Shown: positions 46,995 to 57,768 of the stretch, one piece after another
How positions within the stretch are numbered: the first letter of the stretch is position 1
How the letters are laid out: every line of letters begins with the position of its first letter
DNA from: Lysobacteraceae bacterium
GTDB taxonomy: Bacteria > Pseudomonadota > Gammaproteobacteria > Nevskiales > Nevskiaceae
DNA: 64,000 nucleotides
NCBI GenBank assembly: GCA_013823855.1
Contig: PNMW01000042.1
Coordinates: forward strand, 22,401 to 86,400
Reading direction: 5' to 3'
Notes under the pieces: generated by a model
Database searches by the model: none
What the model saw: only the letters and a program-made list of their open reading frames with translations
Told to the model about the DNA's origin: nothing
Position numbers and translations under genes: made by a program

Positions 46995-49900
46995 ATGTCG
47001 AATGGTCCGTGGGACGATTTCGCCGCGTCGGCCGAGAGCGGCCCCTGGAGCGACTTCACCGACGAGACGCCGGCCGGGCCGATCCCGTCGCGCAACGTCG
47101 CGCCGGCCGCAGGCCTGAGCGAGCAGATCGTCGGTGCAGCGACCGGGCCGGGCATCGTTCCGGCCGCGCCGGTCCCGCCGGAGCCGACGTGGGCGCAGAT
47201 TGCACCCCGCGCGCTGGAGGGGTTCCTCCGCAACACACTCGGCGCCGGCGGCGGCATCGCGCAGTCGGTCGGCGAGCTTCCGACGCCGGTGCTGGAGCCT
47301 GGGATGCCGGCATCGCCTGATGGCGGCTACGGCACGTTCGGCGACGGGACCGCGCCGGCGGCTGCGGCCGAGCAGGGCGGCGGCACGATGGGGGCCGACG
47401 GCGGCATGGCGACCGGCGGCGGCATGCCGGACGCGACCTATGACACCGGAGCGCGCCTTCCGCTGTCGCCGGAGCTGGCCGCAGCGGGCCGCGAGGTTGC
47501 GGTCGACCAGCGGCAGCAGGTGCAGAAGCTGCGCGAGGGCATCCCCGAGGGCTTGAGCGCGAAGGGGCTCGCCTTCGATGTCGTGACCAACGCGCCGCAG
47601 ATCGCGGTCCCGCTGGCGATCGGCGCCGTGAATCCGGCAGCCGGCGTCGCCGTCGGCTCTGCGCTGGCCGGCGGCACCTCGTTCGGCAATCGCTACGACG
47701 AGCTGCGCAACGTGCGCGGCCTTTCCGCCGAAGACGCGCGCCAAGGCGCCGCTGTGTCGGCGACTGCCGAACTGCTGACCGAGAAGCTGGCGCTCGACGC
47801 GATCATCAAGACCGGCAAGACCGCCGGCCTGCTGCCGGCGCTGAAACGCATCGCGGTGGCTGCCGGCGCGGAAGGTGCGCAGGAGTCGATGGTGCAAGCC
47901 ATCGAGGAGGGCTACAACGCGGGCGTGCTCGGCGATGCCACGTCGCTGGGCGATGCCTTGTCCCGCGTCGGCTACGCAGGCCTGGTCGGGGCGATCGTGG
48001 GCGGCGGCACCAAGGGGATTGCCGAGGGCGCGCGCTCCGTGGCCGGCGGCGCGGCTTCAGACGCCGATGCGCCGGCCGGGAGCCCGCTGCAGCCGCCCGC
48101 GCCGGCCGCTGCCGGCCCGGAAGCCGCGCCGCCGGCCGGGCCGGGCCTGCAGCCGCCTGTCGCGCCGGCCCCGGCCGACGACATCAATCTCGCGCCGGCC
48201 GATGCCGCCGACGTGTTCGGCGCCGCCGATCCGGTGCCTGAGACGCCGGCCGCCCCGACGCCGGATGCGCAGCGCGAGCAACTGCGCCAGCGCATCGAGG
48301 TGCTGAACGCCGACATCAAGGGCGCCATCAGCCCCGACGTTAAGAAGGCGCTGAAGGGCGAGCTGGGCGCGCTGCAGAAGCAGGTGGCGTCGATCGAGTT
48401 CGACATGCTGGCGGACGCGGCCGAGGCCGGCGGCGACGCGCAGCGCGCGGCATCCTGGCGGATGGCTGCAGAGGCGATGCGTCGGCCGGAAGGCCCGACG
48501 GCCGGCCAGCTGACCGCGAAGGCGCTGAAGAACGCGCCGCAGCTGGCCGACGAGGAACCGACCGGGGGCGTTGACGATGGAGCAGTGGTTGATCGAGGCG
48601 GCGAAGGCGGGCGTGCTGACCTGGGACGAAGCGAAGCTGCTGCAGGACGCGCTGGACTTGAACCCGCCGGGGGCGAGGGAACGGTCGGTACCGCCGCCGC
48701 TGCACCCGTTGATGGACCGGCTGTGGCTGTGGAAGGCGAGGCCGGCCAACCTGCTGCCGGCCTGACCGCCCCCGAAGTGTCCGGACCTGCTCCGGACATT
48801 GCGCCGGCCGCTTCGGACATTGCGCCGACCGACCCTCTTTCTGCAGAGAGCGTTTCAGAGAGGAATGCAGAGAGCGATGCAGAAAACACCGCAGTTGCGG
48901 CGCCGGACGCCGCAGTTGCGGTGCCGGATGGAGCGCCTGCCCCCGCTGAACCCGAGCCGCAGGAGTTCGAGCACGCCGGTGCGCGCATCTACCCGATCCG
49001 CGTGAAGGGCGACAACCGCGTGCGCTGGGCGGTGGAGACGGTCGAGAACCGGCAGCGCCGCGCCGATGGCAAGCGCGCCGGCATGGGCGACGCCATCGCC
49101 GATACGCCGGATGCCGCGCGCAAGGAGGCTGAACGCCAGCAGAAGCAGGCCGAGGCAGCGGCTGCGCGGAAAGCAGAGAGGGATGCAGCCGAAGCTGCGG
49201 AGCGGGCCAAGGCAGAGGAGCGAAAGGCGAAGACCGCCGGCAAGAGCTTGTTGGAGATCAAGGCTGACGACTTCCTTGCCGAGCAGTTCCGCAGCGGCGA
49301 CGGCAAGGTGCGAACGCGGGCGCAGTGGGTCGACGAGCAACTGGCGTCGGGCGTGCAGCCGTCGACCCGCATGGTCGACAAGATCCAGCCGATGTCGCGC
49401 ACGCGGTTCAACCGCGCGACCCAGGCCGAGCAGGACGCGCACGAGCGCAAGCGCAAGGCAGCCGGCCAGAAGCCGGAGTACCGGATCGGCCAGTACGTCG
49501 TCAGCAAGACCGAGTACGACTACGCGATGCGGAAGCGCGCCGAGCAGTCTGCCGCCAAGAAACAGGAATCGGATCGCTACGACAACCGAGTCGCCCAGGA
49601 AGAAAAGCTGATCGAGCTTCGGCAGCGTACTCGCGGCAACGACTTGCTAGGCCGAGCCGGCGCGTTCAAGACCGAAAAGGCTGCACGCATCGCATTGAGT
49701 GAACTGCCCGAGGACGGGGAGTTTGCGCGCGATGGGTTCGGCGTCTATCGCAACGGTGACTCGTTCGTGCTACGCCGATACAACGACATCAGCGCGGGGA
49801 ACCTTGATCCTGGCTGGGTCGATCAAGAAGAAGCAAGGCGGCGACGAGACGAAGCGCGCAAGAAGTACATGGCCGATCGCGGGCTCGTTGAGGACGAGTT

Positions 49901-52900
49901 CGGCAACATGGTGGCTGCGCTTCCGGCGAACCCACCGATGGCGCTGGCGCGGCAAGAGCTTGAAGCGCTGCCGGAGTCGACCTTGATTGCAGTGATGGAT
50001 CGACTGACGCTGGCTGGTCGCCGTATGTCGCCACGGCAGCGCGTTGATGCGCTTCTGGCCGAGGATGCTGAAGAAGTACGGTCGGCGCTGGCGGCAGAGG
50101 CAGATGTCGCGCCGGCCGATGCTCCCCGCACGGATGAGGGGAGTAAGCCGCAAGTCATTGCCGAGGCGGCGGAATCCGCGCCTGAAAGTGCCGCGCCGAC
50201 TCCGATCGAGGATGGCGAGACGATCGTCCGCGTCAGCGACGAGCCGCCGGTGATCGACGGCAAGCCGGCCGAAGCCGCGCACGTCGATAACGGCGAGGCG
50301 GTTCCGGTCACGCCGGCAGAGGTCAAGAAGGCGGTCGCGAAGTCGCCGCTGGACATCAAGGCCGCGCGCCGCGACCTGCTGCAGAAGGTCGACGCCGCCA
50401 TCGCCGCCGCACCCGACGAGGACATCTACAACACGAACGGACGCCTCGACGATGCCGCGTTCGTCGTGTTCGCGGTGCCCGGCGACGGCAAGTTCAAGGT
50501 GCGCAACCTGAAGGAGAATCTGCGCCGGTTCGCCGACAAGGTGAAGAAGTCGGCAGGATTCGCCGAGAAGTCAAAGCCCAACGACATTCCGGCCTCAAAT
50601 ACCGACCCGGCGTGGCGGCGCACGCTGCCATACCCGCCGAGCGCGGTCACTCAGGTGAAGCCAGTCGCGTTCAAGGATGTTCCGGTGGCGATCCGTGGCC
50701 TTTCCGACGCCGAGCTGAAGGCGCGAGAGGCGCAGCACAAGGCCGCAGTGCACGAGGCGGCGAACATCAAGGGCGCAAGCACTCAGTCCCTGAATCCGAC
50801 GATCAACGCGGCGTCGACCATCGGCCAGCTGCTTGAGGAAGTCCAGCGCGTGATGGTCGAGCGCGGCTTGCGGAAGCAGACCGACCTCGACGCCGCGATG
50901 GCCGATGTCGAGCGCACCGAGGGCGACGAGGGAAGCGGGGGCGACAAGACGTCGGGCACTGCCGCCGTTTCAGAGCCGGTGCAAGGAAACCCCTCTCGAC
51001 TCGTCCCGCCCGAAAAGACTACGCCGGCCGCTGAAAGTTCGCCAGCGCCCGCCCCGCAGATCCCCGACGGCATGGTGCCGTTCGGCGAGCCGTACTACTC
51101 CGGCGGCGAGCTGGTGCAGGGCTACGCGCGGTTCGCGAAGGGCAGCAAGGCCCGGCTGGAGAACGGTGCGATCGTCGAAGTCGGCGATGCGATCGGAGCC
51201 GGGCCGGTGTTCACCCGGTTCATGGTGCGCAACGAAGCGCTCGGCGAGTTTCCCGCCAAGGATTCGGAGCTGAAGCCGGTCGACGCGGCGGCGCCGGCTG
51301 CGAAGCCCGCCGACGGCAAACTACAGGACGTCGGCGAGAAGATGGCCGGCGCCCGCAAGGATCAGCAGCCGTCGCTCGACCGCGACCTGTCCGACCAGGA
51401 CATCGCGAGCATGCCGCTGTCGGAAATCTGGCCGGCTGCCGAGATCGAGAAGATCGAGGACAAGGTCATCGCCGCAGTCGCGACCGCATCGCGCGCCGAG
51501 ATCCCGGCCAAGCCGCGCACCGGCTACAAGGTCAAGGCCTGGGTCGAGAAGGTGAAGGCGATGCGCAAGGTCATGCAGGACATGACCGCCGGCAAACTGT
51601 CGCCGGAGAAGTACCTCGACGAGCTGTCGAAGGTGCAGGCGCTGCAGCATTTCGCTGCGAAGGTGCGCCTGCTGACGCTGATCGACCGCAAGGACTGGGG
51701 CCGCATCGGGGAAGTTGGCGACTACTCGCGCGCCTTCCGCTACGAGAACGGCAAAGAAGTGCCAGCGGCGCGGATCACCGTCGAGTTCGACGGCCGCTAC
51801 AAGCATTTCGAGGGCGCGAAGACAGTCGCCGAGGTGGCGGATCAGGTGCGTGACCTGCTGGCCGGGCCGAAGGCCGAGGAGCGCATCGCGTTCGAGATCC
51901 GGGGCAACACGAAGGCCGGGACCTATTTCATCAACAAGGTCGGCGACAAGGAATACCGGAAGCTCAAGACCTTCACCGACGTGGCGTCGGCGCGGAAGTT
52001 CCTCGCCGAGAACTACGACGAGGTGCTGGCCGCGTGGGAGGCGGTGAAGGACAAGGACAACGTCAAGAAGACGGACGTGCGCGGCGAGGTGAACCGCGAC
52101 CGCACCGGGCCGGATCACCGCAAGGGCCGGGACGTGACCGCCGAGGATCTGGCGACGACGTTCGGATTCCGGGGCATCGAGTTCGGCAACTGGGTCGGCC
52201 AGGGCGCCGGCGCGAAGGAACGGCAGGGACTGGTGAACCAGGCCTACGACGCGCTGATGGACTTGGCCGACGTGCTCGGCATTCCGCCGAAAGCGATGTC
52301 GCTGAACGGCTCGCTCGGGCTGGCGTTCGGATCGCGCGGCAAGGGCAGCGCGGCCGCGCACTTCGAGCCGGGGAACCTGGTGATCAACCTCACCAAGACC
52401 AAGGGCGCCGGTGCGCTGGCGCACGAGTGGTTCCACGCGCTCGACAACTATTTCGCCCGGGCGCGCGGCGGCGAAAAGCCGATGCAGCGCGGGCTGAATG
52501 CGCAGCAGGAATACCGCGAGGCGAACTACGTCACCTACAAGCCGGAGCGCGGGTTCGTGCATGCCCGGCACGGCGGAAAGCCGATCTCGAAAGCGCGCCT
52601 CGAGGCGCTGCAGAAGGCGAACCCGAACGGCAACTACTACGCCGCCGAGAACTGGGTACCGGACCCGAAGCACCCGGAAGGCGTCCGGCCGGAGGTCGAA
52701 GCGCGGTTCGCGGCCGTGGTGGCTGCGCTGAACGAGTCGCCGATGGCGGCGCGGGCGCGGAAGATCGACAAGGTGCGCGAAGACGGCGACGGCTACTGGT
52801 CGCGCATCATCGAGCGCGGCGCGCGGTCCTTCGAGAACTACGTCATCGCGCGGCTGGCCGACAGCGGCCGGCAGAACGACTTCCTCGCCAACGTGACGCC

Positions 52901-55900
52901 GGCCGAGGTGTTCGTCCGTGACCCGGGCCGCTACCCGTACCTGCTGCCGAGCGAGATTGCGCCGGTGGCGGCGGCGATGGACGCGCTGTTCCAGACGATG
53001 CAGACCCGCACCGACGACGCCGGCCGGGTCGGGCTGTTCAGCCGTGGCGGTGCGGCGCGAGACAGCGCCGACGTGACCCGCGCCCGGGCGGAACTGAACG
53101 CGGAGCTGGGTGCCGACGTGGTCGAGGCGCTGGAGCGCGACGGCCAGCTGGTGCTGCACGCCGATGAGTCCGTGCTGCCGGAGTCGAAGCGCGGCGCCGG
53201 GATCCGGGGCTGGTACTTCGACGGTGTGCAGCATCTGTTCCCGCAGAACATTGAGGCCGGGAACGTGGCGAGCGTGCTGTTCCACGAGGCGACGCACCGG
53301 TCAGCGCAGGAAGACACCGACGCCGGCCTGGTGCTGCGCGCGCTCGGCATGGACGGCCGCGATGCGATGCGCCGATTCGAGCGGCTGCGGAAGGAAGGCA
53401 GCCGGCGCGACCGCGAGATCGCCGAGGAAGCCGCGCAGGCAGCGGATCGCGAGGTCGAGCAGCTGCGCGCCGAGGGCGTACCGGTGGGCGAGGAGCGGCG
53501 GCAGTCGGAAACGCTGGCCTACCTCGTCGAGCTGGCATCCGCGAAGCCGCAGGGCCTGTCGGCGATGATGCGGAAGCTGGTCGCCGACCTGGTGGCGGCG
53601 CTGAAGGCCTACGCGCTGCGGTCGCCGTTCGCGGCGCTGCTGCCGCGCCGGGTTCGCCAGCGGCTCGCCGACCGGATGAGTGCGGCCGACTTCGTGCGCG
53701 CGGCCCGCCAGCAGGTGCAGGTGTCGGCGGCTGCGGCCGGCGGGCCGGGGGCGTTCGCGCGGCCGGGAGGGCAAGCGCCGCAGACCAAGACGCCGGAGTT
53801 CAAGCGCTGGTTCGGGGACTGGGAGCTGGCAACGCTGCGCAATCGACTGCGCGACACCACCGGAAGCGGCCTCGTCGAGCGCGCCGCCGCTCAGTTCATC
53901 GACAAAAATCTGGTCAATGCCGAGTCGCAATTGGTCGCGACGGTTTCCAAGGACGCACTTGGCAAGATGATGAGTGCGGCCGGTCGGCGCGGATCGGTGT
54001 CGCCGCAGGCCCACTACATGGCGCTCGGGAACCTTGACGCTCTTTTCGAGATCGCGACGAAGCGTCTAACGCGAGACGGAAAGAAAGCGGGCGATGCTGG
54101 CGACCTTTCAGCAGTCCATCACTTCGACGCACCGCTGCCATTTGATGGCCGCGTGCTGCGCGTGAAGATCATGGCGAAGGAGTTCACGGCGACCAACAAG
54201 GGAACCCGCTTGTATCTGGTTCATGCCGTTGAAGTTGACGCCGGGGTAGTAGGCCAAGACCCTAGTGTGTCTGGTCGATTCCAGCGTGAGGGCGAACCCA
54301 TCACGTCACAGCCGCCGCCCGGCGTCGGTGAGAGATTCGCGCAGATGGTCGCCGCAGTCAACGGCGAGGGCGTCAGCAAGGTGGTGGACGCCGACGGCCG
54401 GCCGCTGCGGGTTTATCACGTCACCGGCGCGGATTTCGATGCGTTCCGTGACGACCGGCCGGTGTTTGTCGCGTTCAGCGAGCGCGAGGCGAAGATGGCA
54501 GCCCTCGGCAGCGGCAAGACGCTGGAGCTGTACGCACGAGCGGTCAACCCTGCGAACACGCGCGAGGCGCCGGTCCACTTCCTCGACGTCAGCAAGACGT
54601 TCCGGGAGAACCCGGAGGCCGATGCGGTCTATGTCAGCGACGAGGCCGGCGTTTCGCTGGCGCTACGCAGCCCGTCGCAGCTGAAGTCGGCCACCGGCAA
54701 CATCGGCGCCTTCGACCCGGCCGACCCGCGCATCGCCTACAGCCGGCAGAACCGCCGCGACCGGGCCAAGGTGGACTTCGGCGCCGACGGCACGACGCGG
54801 ATCACCGAAACCGGGCGCGCCGGCGAGGCCCGCACCCGGGCGCGCGTCGGCAAAGCGATCGACGACGCGCTGCGGAACCGGCCGGAGCTGCGGGACCGCG
54901 CGGATGCGGCGCGCGGCAAGGTGCGCGCCGGCCTGCTGCGGTTCATGACGCCGCGCATGCTTCTGGAGAGCTACGGGGACCAGTTCGCCGACGGCAGCCT
55001 GCGGACCTACGTCGAGGCCGGCGTCGAGCGCGCGGAGGAGAAGCACCGCCGGGCGCGCGACGCGGCCGAGCTGATGTCGCGCTGGCAGGGCCTGCCGAAG
55101 CAGGAGCGTGACGCGCTGGCCGAGCTGATGCACGACGCCACCCTGGCCGGCGTGCGGCCGAACGGGGCGGTCGATGTCGAGGCCATGCGGTCGCTGGCCC
55201 GGACGCTGATCAAGAAGCGCAGCGGCATCGAGGCCGGGATGAAGGACCGCGAGGATGGCGGCACCGACCGCCAGCGGAAGGCGGCGGCGCGGCTGACGTC
55301 GCAGATCAACCGGCTGGCCGGCCTGGTCGCGAACGCGGAGCCGAATCACGCGAAGCTGAAGGCCCGCTACGACGCGATGAGTGCGCCGGCGCGCGAGGTC
55401 TACGACGCCGCCGAGTCCGCGCTGCAGAAGCAGTTCGACGAGGAGCGTGCGGCGCAGATCCGCCGCATCGAGCGGCTGCAGGTGGTCGACCCGGACACCG
55501 GCCGCTACCAGCCGGCCGACGCGAAGCTGGTGCAGGATCTTCGGGAGCGCTTGGACCGCGCCTACAACGAGGCGCAGGGACCGGAGCCGTACTTCCCGCT
55601 GAAGCGCTTCGGCGACTACGTCGTCAGGCTGGCCCCGCACCCGGATTTCGAGGAGGGGCTGGAGCCGGTCGAGTTCTACGAGAGCGAGGTCGACGCGGCG
55701 GCGCGGGTGCGGCAGCTGGCATCGCAGGGCTACGGCAGCTACCAGACGACGCGCAGCAGCTTCTTCGAGCGCGAGTTCAAGAGCGCTGCGCCGGAGTTCA
55801 TGAAGGAGGCGCTGGACATGATCGGCAAGGCCGGCCTGCCGGAATCGGACCAGAAGGCCATCGCCGACCAGTTCCACCAGCTCTACCTGAAGTCGCTCCC

Positions 55901-57737
55901 CGATGCGTCGGCGATGAAAAGCCGCATCCATCGCACCGGCGTTCCGGGCTTCCACCAGGACGCGGCGCGTTCGTTCGCGCATGCGGTGCTGCACGGCGGG
56001 AACCGGATCGCGAACCTGAACCACGTCGACCGGATGACGCAGGCGATCGAGGACATGAAGGCGTTCAAGGACGCCAACGACGCCAAGTCGGACTTCGCGA
56101 CGAACACGGCCCGCCAGCAGCTGATCGACGAGGTGCAGATGCACCTGCGGGATACGCTGGCGCCGAAGCACAGCCGATTTGCGTTCGGAGCGCAGCAGTT
56201 GGGCTTCCTGTGGATGCTGGGCGGCAACGTGTCAACGGCGGTGGTGAACCTGACGCAGACGCTGCAGTTCACGGTGCCGGGCCTGCTGTCGCGGTTCTCG
56301 ACCGGGCCGGCGCTGGCCGTGTTCGGGCGGATGGCGGCGGCGGTCGGCAGCCCGACGCGCATCCAGCTCAACGTCGACGGCAAGCGGCTGTCCGTGGACG
56401 CGCCGAGCGGCCTGTCGGCGACGGAGCGCGCGGCCTATGAGGAGCTGGTCCGCCGGGGCGTCATCAGCGTGACGATGGCGCACGACCTGGCCGGCATCGC
56501 GGAGCGCGGCATCGACGACGTGATCGCCGACACCGCGCCGCGCAAGTTCTGGCGCGCGGTGACATACGCGGCGACGCTGCCCCAGCACACGACGGAGCGC
56601 ATGAACCGCGAGATCGCGGCGATGAGCTTTTACCGACTGGCGCGGCAGGCCGGCAAGAGCCACGAGGCGGCGATCGACGGCGCGGCGATGTTCGCGCACG
56701 AAACGCAGTTCGACTACTCGGCGGCCAACCGGGCTCGGGCGATGCGGAATCCCTGGGTGCGCGTCTTCACGCTGTTCAAGACCTATGCGGCGAACGTGAT
56801 CTACCGGCAGTGGCGCGACATCCGCACCGCGCTGGGCCTGAACGCGGCCACGGCCGACGAGCGCACGATGGCGGCGCGGGCGTTCGCGCTGCGCACCGCG
56901 ATGGTGGGGATGACGACCGGCGCCACCGGCATCATGGGTGTGTCGACCGTGCTCGGCATCCTCGATGCGGTGCGGGATGCCTTCGGCGACGACGACGAGC
57001 CGGCGGATTCGGAGCGCGACCTCGCGCTGGCGCTGCAGGACTTCGCGGGCGAGGGCTTCGGCGAGCTGATGATGCACGGCGCCCTGCCGCGCGGCGCGGC
57101 CGAGCGCTCGAACATGAGCGGCCTGCTGATCCGCGACCAGGACCGGGATGCCCGCGACCCGCGTGAGATCTACATGCGGCTGCTGGAGTCGGCGATCGGC
57201 CCGGTCGGCAGCATCTTGATGCGCGGCATCCAGGGCGTGCAGGACATCCGCGACGGCGACGCGCAGCGCGGCATCGGCACGATGCTGCCGAACGCGCCGG
57301 GCGCGCTGGTGAAAGCCGCCCGGTACGCCGACGAGGGCATGCTAAACCGGGACGGCTCGCCGATCCTTGAGGACCTGACGCCTGCCGAGATCGCCGGCCA
57401 GGCGCTGGGCTTCACGCCGAGCCGGTCGATCCCGTACTGGGAGGAGGTGAACCGGCAGAAGAACGCCGAGCTGTCGCTGCAGGAGAAGTCGAGCAAGATC
57501 CGCAATCGCTGGGCGAAGGCGGTGCTGGCCGAGGATGCGGCTGCAGAGGCTGCGGCTGAGGCCGACATCGACACCTGGAACGAGCGGAACCCGAACTATC
57601 CGATCGACACCAAGAGCCTGCGCGCGGCGGTCAAGCGGCTGGCATCGTCCCGCGAGGCGAAGGCCGAGGGGCGCTACATCAGCAAGAAGGCGTTCGAGGC
57701 GATCACCGCAGAGGGTGCTGGCGAAGCGGAGGATTGA
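46995..57737 (+). CDS. Giant polyvalent virion protein (3580 aa) with zincin, nuclease and ADP-ribosyltransferase-like domains
   Basis: One frame of 3580 residues. It opens with two GPWxDF words (residues 4-21), a hydrophobic region (about 200-345) and long disordered Pro/Ala linkers. Later domains: a polyvalent-protein region (about 1480-1680); a zincin with AHEWFHALDNYF (HExxH at 1810-1814); a second HExxH, FHEATHR (2097-2101); a BECR-type nuclease marker TPEFKRWFGDW (2266-2276); an ART-PolyVal-like stretch LRVYHVTGADFDAF (about 2471-2484) with FVAFSEREAKMAA; and an LPD38-like C-terminus (about 3070-3300) with NPWVRVFTLFKTYAANVIYR. Such proteins are thought to be injected with phage DNA to protect it or disable the host. 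The low-GC stretches near 49600-50230 and 53880-54310 suggest swapped domains. Confidence 0.82.
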   Translation: MSNGPWDDFAASAESGPWSDFTDETPAGPIPSRNVAPAAGLSEQIVGAATGPGIVPAAPVPPEPTWAQIAPRALEGFLRNTLGAGGGIAQSVGELPTPVLEPGMPASPDGGYGTFGDGTAPAAAAEQGGGTMGADGGMATGGGMPDATYDTGARLPLSPELAAAGREVAVDQRQQVQKLREGIPEGLSAKGLAFDVVTNAPQIAVPLAIGAVNPAAGVAVGSALAGGTSFGNRYDELRNVRGLSAEDARQGAAVSATAELLTEKLALDAIIKTGKTAGLLPALKRIAVAAGAEGAQESMVQAIEEGYNAGVLGDATSLGDALSRVGYAGLVGAIVGGGTKGIAEGARSVAGGAASDADAPAGSPLQPPAPAAAGPEAAPPAGPGLQPPVAPAPADDINLAPADAADVFGAADPVPETPAAPTPDAQREQLRQRIEVLNADIKGAISPDVKKALKGELGALQKQVASIEFDMLADAAEAGGDAQRAASWRMAAEAMRRPEGPTAGQLTAKALKNAPQLADEEPTGGVDDGAVVDRGGEGGRADLGRSEAAAGRAGLEPAGGEGTVGTAAAAPVDGPAVAVEGEAGQPAAGLTAPEVSGPAPDIAPAASDIAPTDPLSAESVSERNAESDAENTAVAAPDAAVAVPDGAPAPAEPEPQEFEHAGARIYPIRVKGDNRVRWAVETVENRQRRADGKRAGMGDAIADTPDAARKEAERQQKQAEAAAARKAERDAAEAAERAKAEERKAKTAGKSLLEIKADDFLAEQFRSGDGKVRTRAQWVDEQLASGVQPSTRMVDKIQPMSRTRFNRATQAEQDAHERKRKAAGQKPEYRIGQYVVSKTEYDYAMRKRAEQSAAKKQESDRYDNRVAQEEKLIELRQRTRGNDLLGRAGAFKTEKAARIALSELPEDGEFARDGFGVYRNGDSFVLRRYNDISAGNLDPGWVDQEEARRRRDEARKKYMADRGLVEDEFGNMVAALPANPPMALARQELEALPESTLIAVMDRLTLAGRRMSPRQRVDALLAEDAEEVRSALAAEADVAPADAPRTDEGSKPQVIAEAAESAPESAAPTPIEDGETIVRVSDEPPVIDGKPAEAAHVDNGEAVPVTPAEVKKAVAKSPLDIKAARRDLLQKVDAAIAAAPDEDIYNTNGRLDDAAFVVFAVPGDGKFKVRNLKENLRRFADKVKKSAGFAEKSKPNDIPASNTDPAWRRTLPYPPSAVTQVKPVAFKDVPVAIRGLSDAELKAREAQHKAAVHEAANIKGASTQSLNPTINAASTIGQLLEEVQRVMVERGLRKQTDLDAAMADVERTEGDEGSGGDKTSGTAAVSEPVQGNPSRLVPPEKTTPAAESSPAPAPQIPDGMVPFGEPYYSGGELVQGYARFAKGSKARLENGAIVEVGDAIGAGPVFTRFMVRNEALGEFPAKDSELKPVDAAAPAAKPADGKLQDVGEKMAGARKDQQPSLDRDLSDQDIASMPLSEIWPAAEIEKIEDKVIAAVATASRAEIPAKPRTGYKVKAWVEKVKAMRKVMQDMTAGKLSPEKYLDELSKVQALQHFAAKVRLLTLIDRKDWGRIGEVGDYSRAFRYENGKEVPAARITVEFDGRYKHFEGAKTVAEVADQVRDLLAGPKAEERIAFEIRGNTKAGTYFINKVGDKEYRKLKTFTDVASARKFLAENYDEVLAAWEAVKDKDNVKKTDVRGEVNRDRTGPDHRKGRDVTAEDLATTFGFRGIEFGNWVGQGAGAKERQGLVNQAYDALMDLADVLGIPPKAMSLNGSLGLAFGSRGKGSAAAHFEPGNLVINLTKTKGAGALAHEWFHALDNYFARARGGEKPMQRGLNAQQEYREANYVTYKPERGFVHARHGGKPISKARLEALQKANPNGNYYAAENWVPDPKHPEGVRPEVEARFAAVVAALNESPMAARARKIDKVREDGDGYWSRIIERGARSFENYVIARLADSGRQNDFLANVTPAEVFVRDPGRYPYLLPSEIAPVAAAMDALFQTMQTRTDDAGRVGLFSRGGAARDSADVTRARAELNAELGADVVEALERDGQLVLHADESVLPESKRGAGIRGWYFDGVQHLFPQNIEAGNVASVLFHEATHRSAQEDTDAGLVLRALGMDGRDAMRRFERLRKEGSRRDREIAEEAAQAADREVEQLRAEGVPVGEERRQSETLAYLVELASAKPQGLSAMMRKLVADLVAALKAYALRSPFAALLPRRVRQRLADRMSAADFVRAARQQVQVSAAAAGGPGAFARPGGQAPQTKTPEFKRWFGDWELATLRNRLRDTTGSGLVERAAAQFIDKNLVNAESQLVATVSKDALGKMMSAAGRRGSVSPQAHYMALGNLDALFEIATKRLTRDGKKAGDAGDLSAVHHFDAPLPFDGRVLRVKIMAKEFTATNKGTRLYLVHAVEVDAGVVGQDPSVSGRFQREGEPITSQPPPGVGERFAQMVAAVNGEGVSKVVDADGRPLRVYHVTGADFDAFRDDRPVFVAFSEREAKMAALGSGKTLELYARAVNPANTREAPVHFLDVSKTFRENPEADAVYVSDEAGVSLALRSPSQLKSATGNIGAFDPADPRIAYSRQNRRDRAKVDFGADGTTRITETGRAGEARTRARVGKAIDDALRNRPELRDRADAARGKVRAGLLRFMTPRMLLESYGDQFADGSLRTYVEAGVERAEEKHRRARDAAELMSRWQGLPKQERDALAELMHDATLAGVRPNGAVDVEAMRSLARTLIKKRSGIEAGMKDREDGGTDRQRKAAARLTSQINRLAGLVANAEPNHAKLKARYDAMSAPAREVYDAAESALQKQFDEERAAQIRRIERLQVVDPDTGRYQPADAKLVQDLRERLDRAYNEAQGPEPYFPLKRFGDYVVRLAPHPDFEEGLEPVEFYESEVDAAARVRQLASQGYGSYQTTRSSFFEREFKSAAPEFMKEALDMIGKAGLPESDQKAIADQFHQLYLKSLPDASAMKSRIHRTGVPGFHQDAARSFAHAVLHGGNRIANLNHVDRMTQAIEDMKAFKDANDAKSDFATNTARQQLIDEVQMHLRDTLAPKHSRFAFGAQQLGFLWMLGGNVSTAVVNLTQTLQFTVPGLLSRFSTGPALAVFGRMAAAVGSPTRIQLNVDGKRLSVDAPSGLSATERAAYEELVRRGVISVTMAHDLAGIAERGIDDVIADTAPRKFWRAVTYAATLPQHTTERMNREIAAMSFYRLARQAGKSHEAAIDGAAMFAHETQFDYSAANRARAMRNPWVRVFTLFKTYAANVIYRQWRDIRTALGLNAATADERTMAARAFALRTAMVGMTTGATGIMGVSTVLGILDAVRDAFGDDDEPADSERDLALALQDFAGEGFGELMMHGALPRGAAERSNMSGLLIRDQDRDARDPREIYMRLLESAIGPVGSILMRGIQGVQDIRDGDAQRGIGTMLPNAPGALVKAARYADEGMLNRDGSPILEDLTPAEIAGQALGFTPSRSIPYWEEVNRQKNAELSLQEKSSKIRNRWAKAVLAEDAAAEAAAEADIDTWNERNPNYPIDTKSLRAAVKRLASSREAKAEGRYISKKAFEAITAEGAGEAED

Positions 57738-57745
57738 CGCGAGTT

Positions 57746-57768
57746 TGCTACGCCGGTTGCTACGAGCC
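57746..57768. repeat. TGCTACG repeats beside attR (arm-type sites)
   Basis: TGCTACG occurs at 57746-57752, and TGCTACGAGCC at 57758-57768. The second copy closely matches TGCTACAAGCC at 2506-2516 beside attL. Two related words at each end of the prophage fit integrase or accessory-protein arm sites. Confidence 0.5.
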
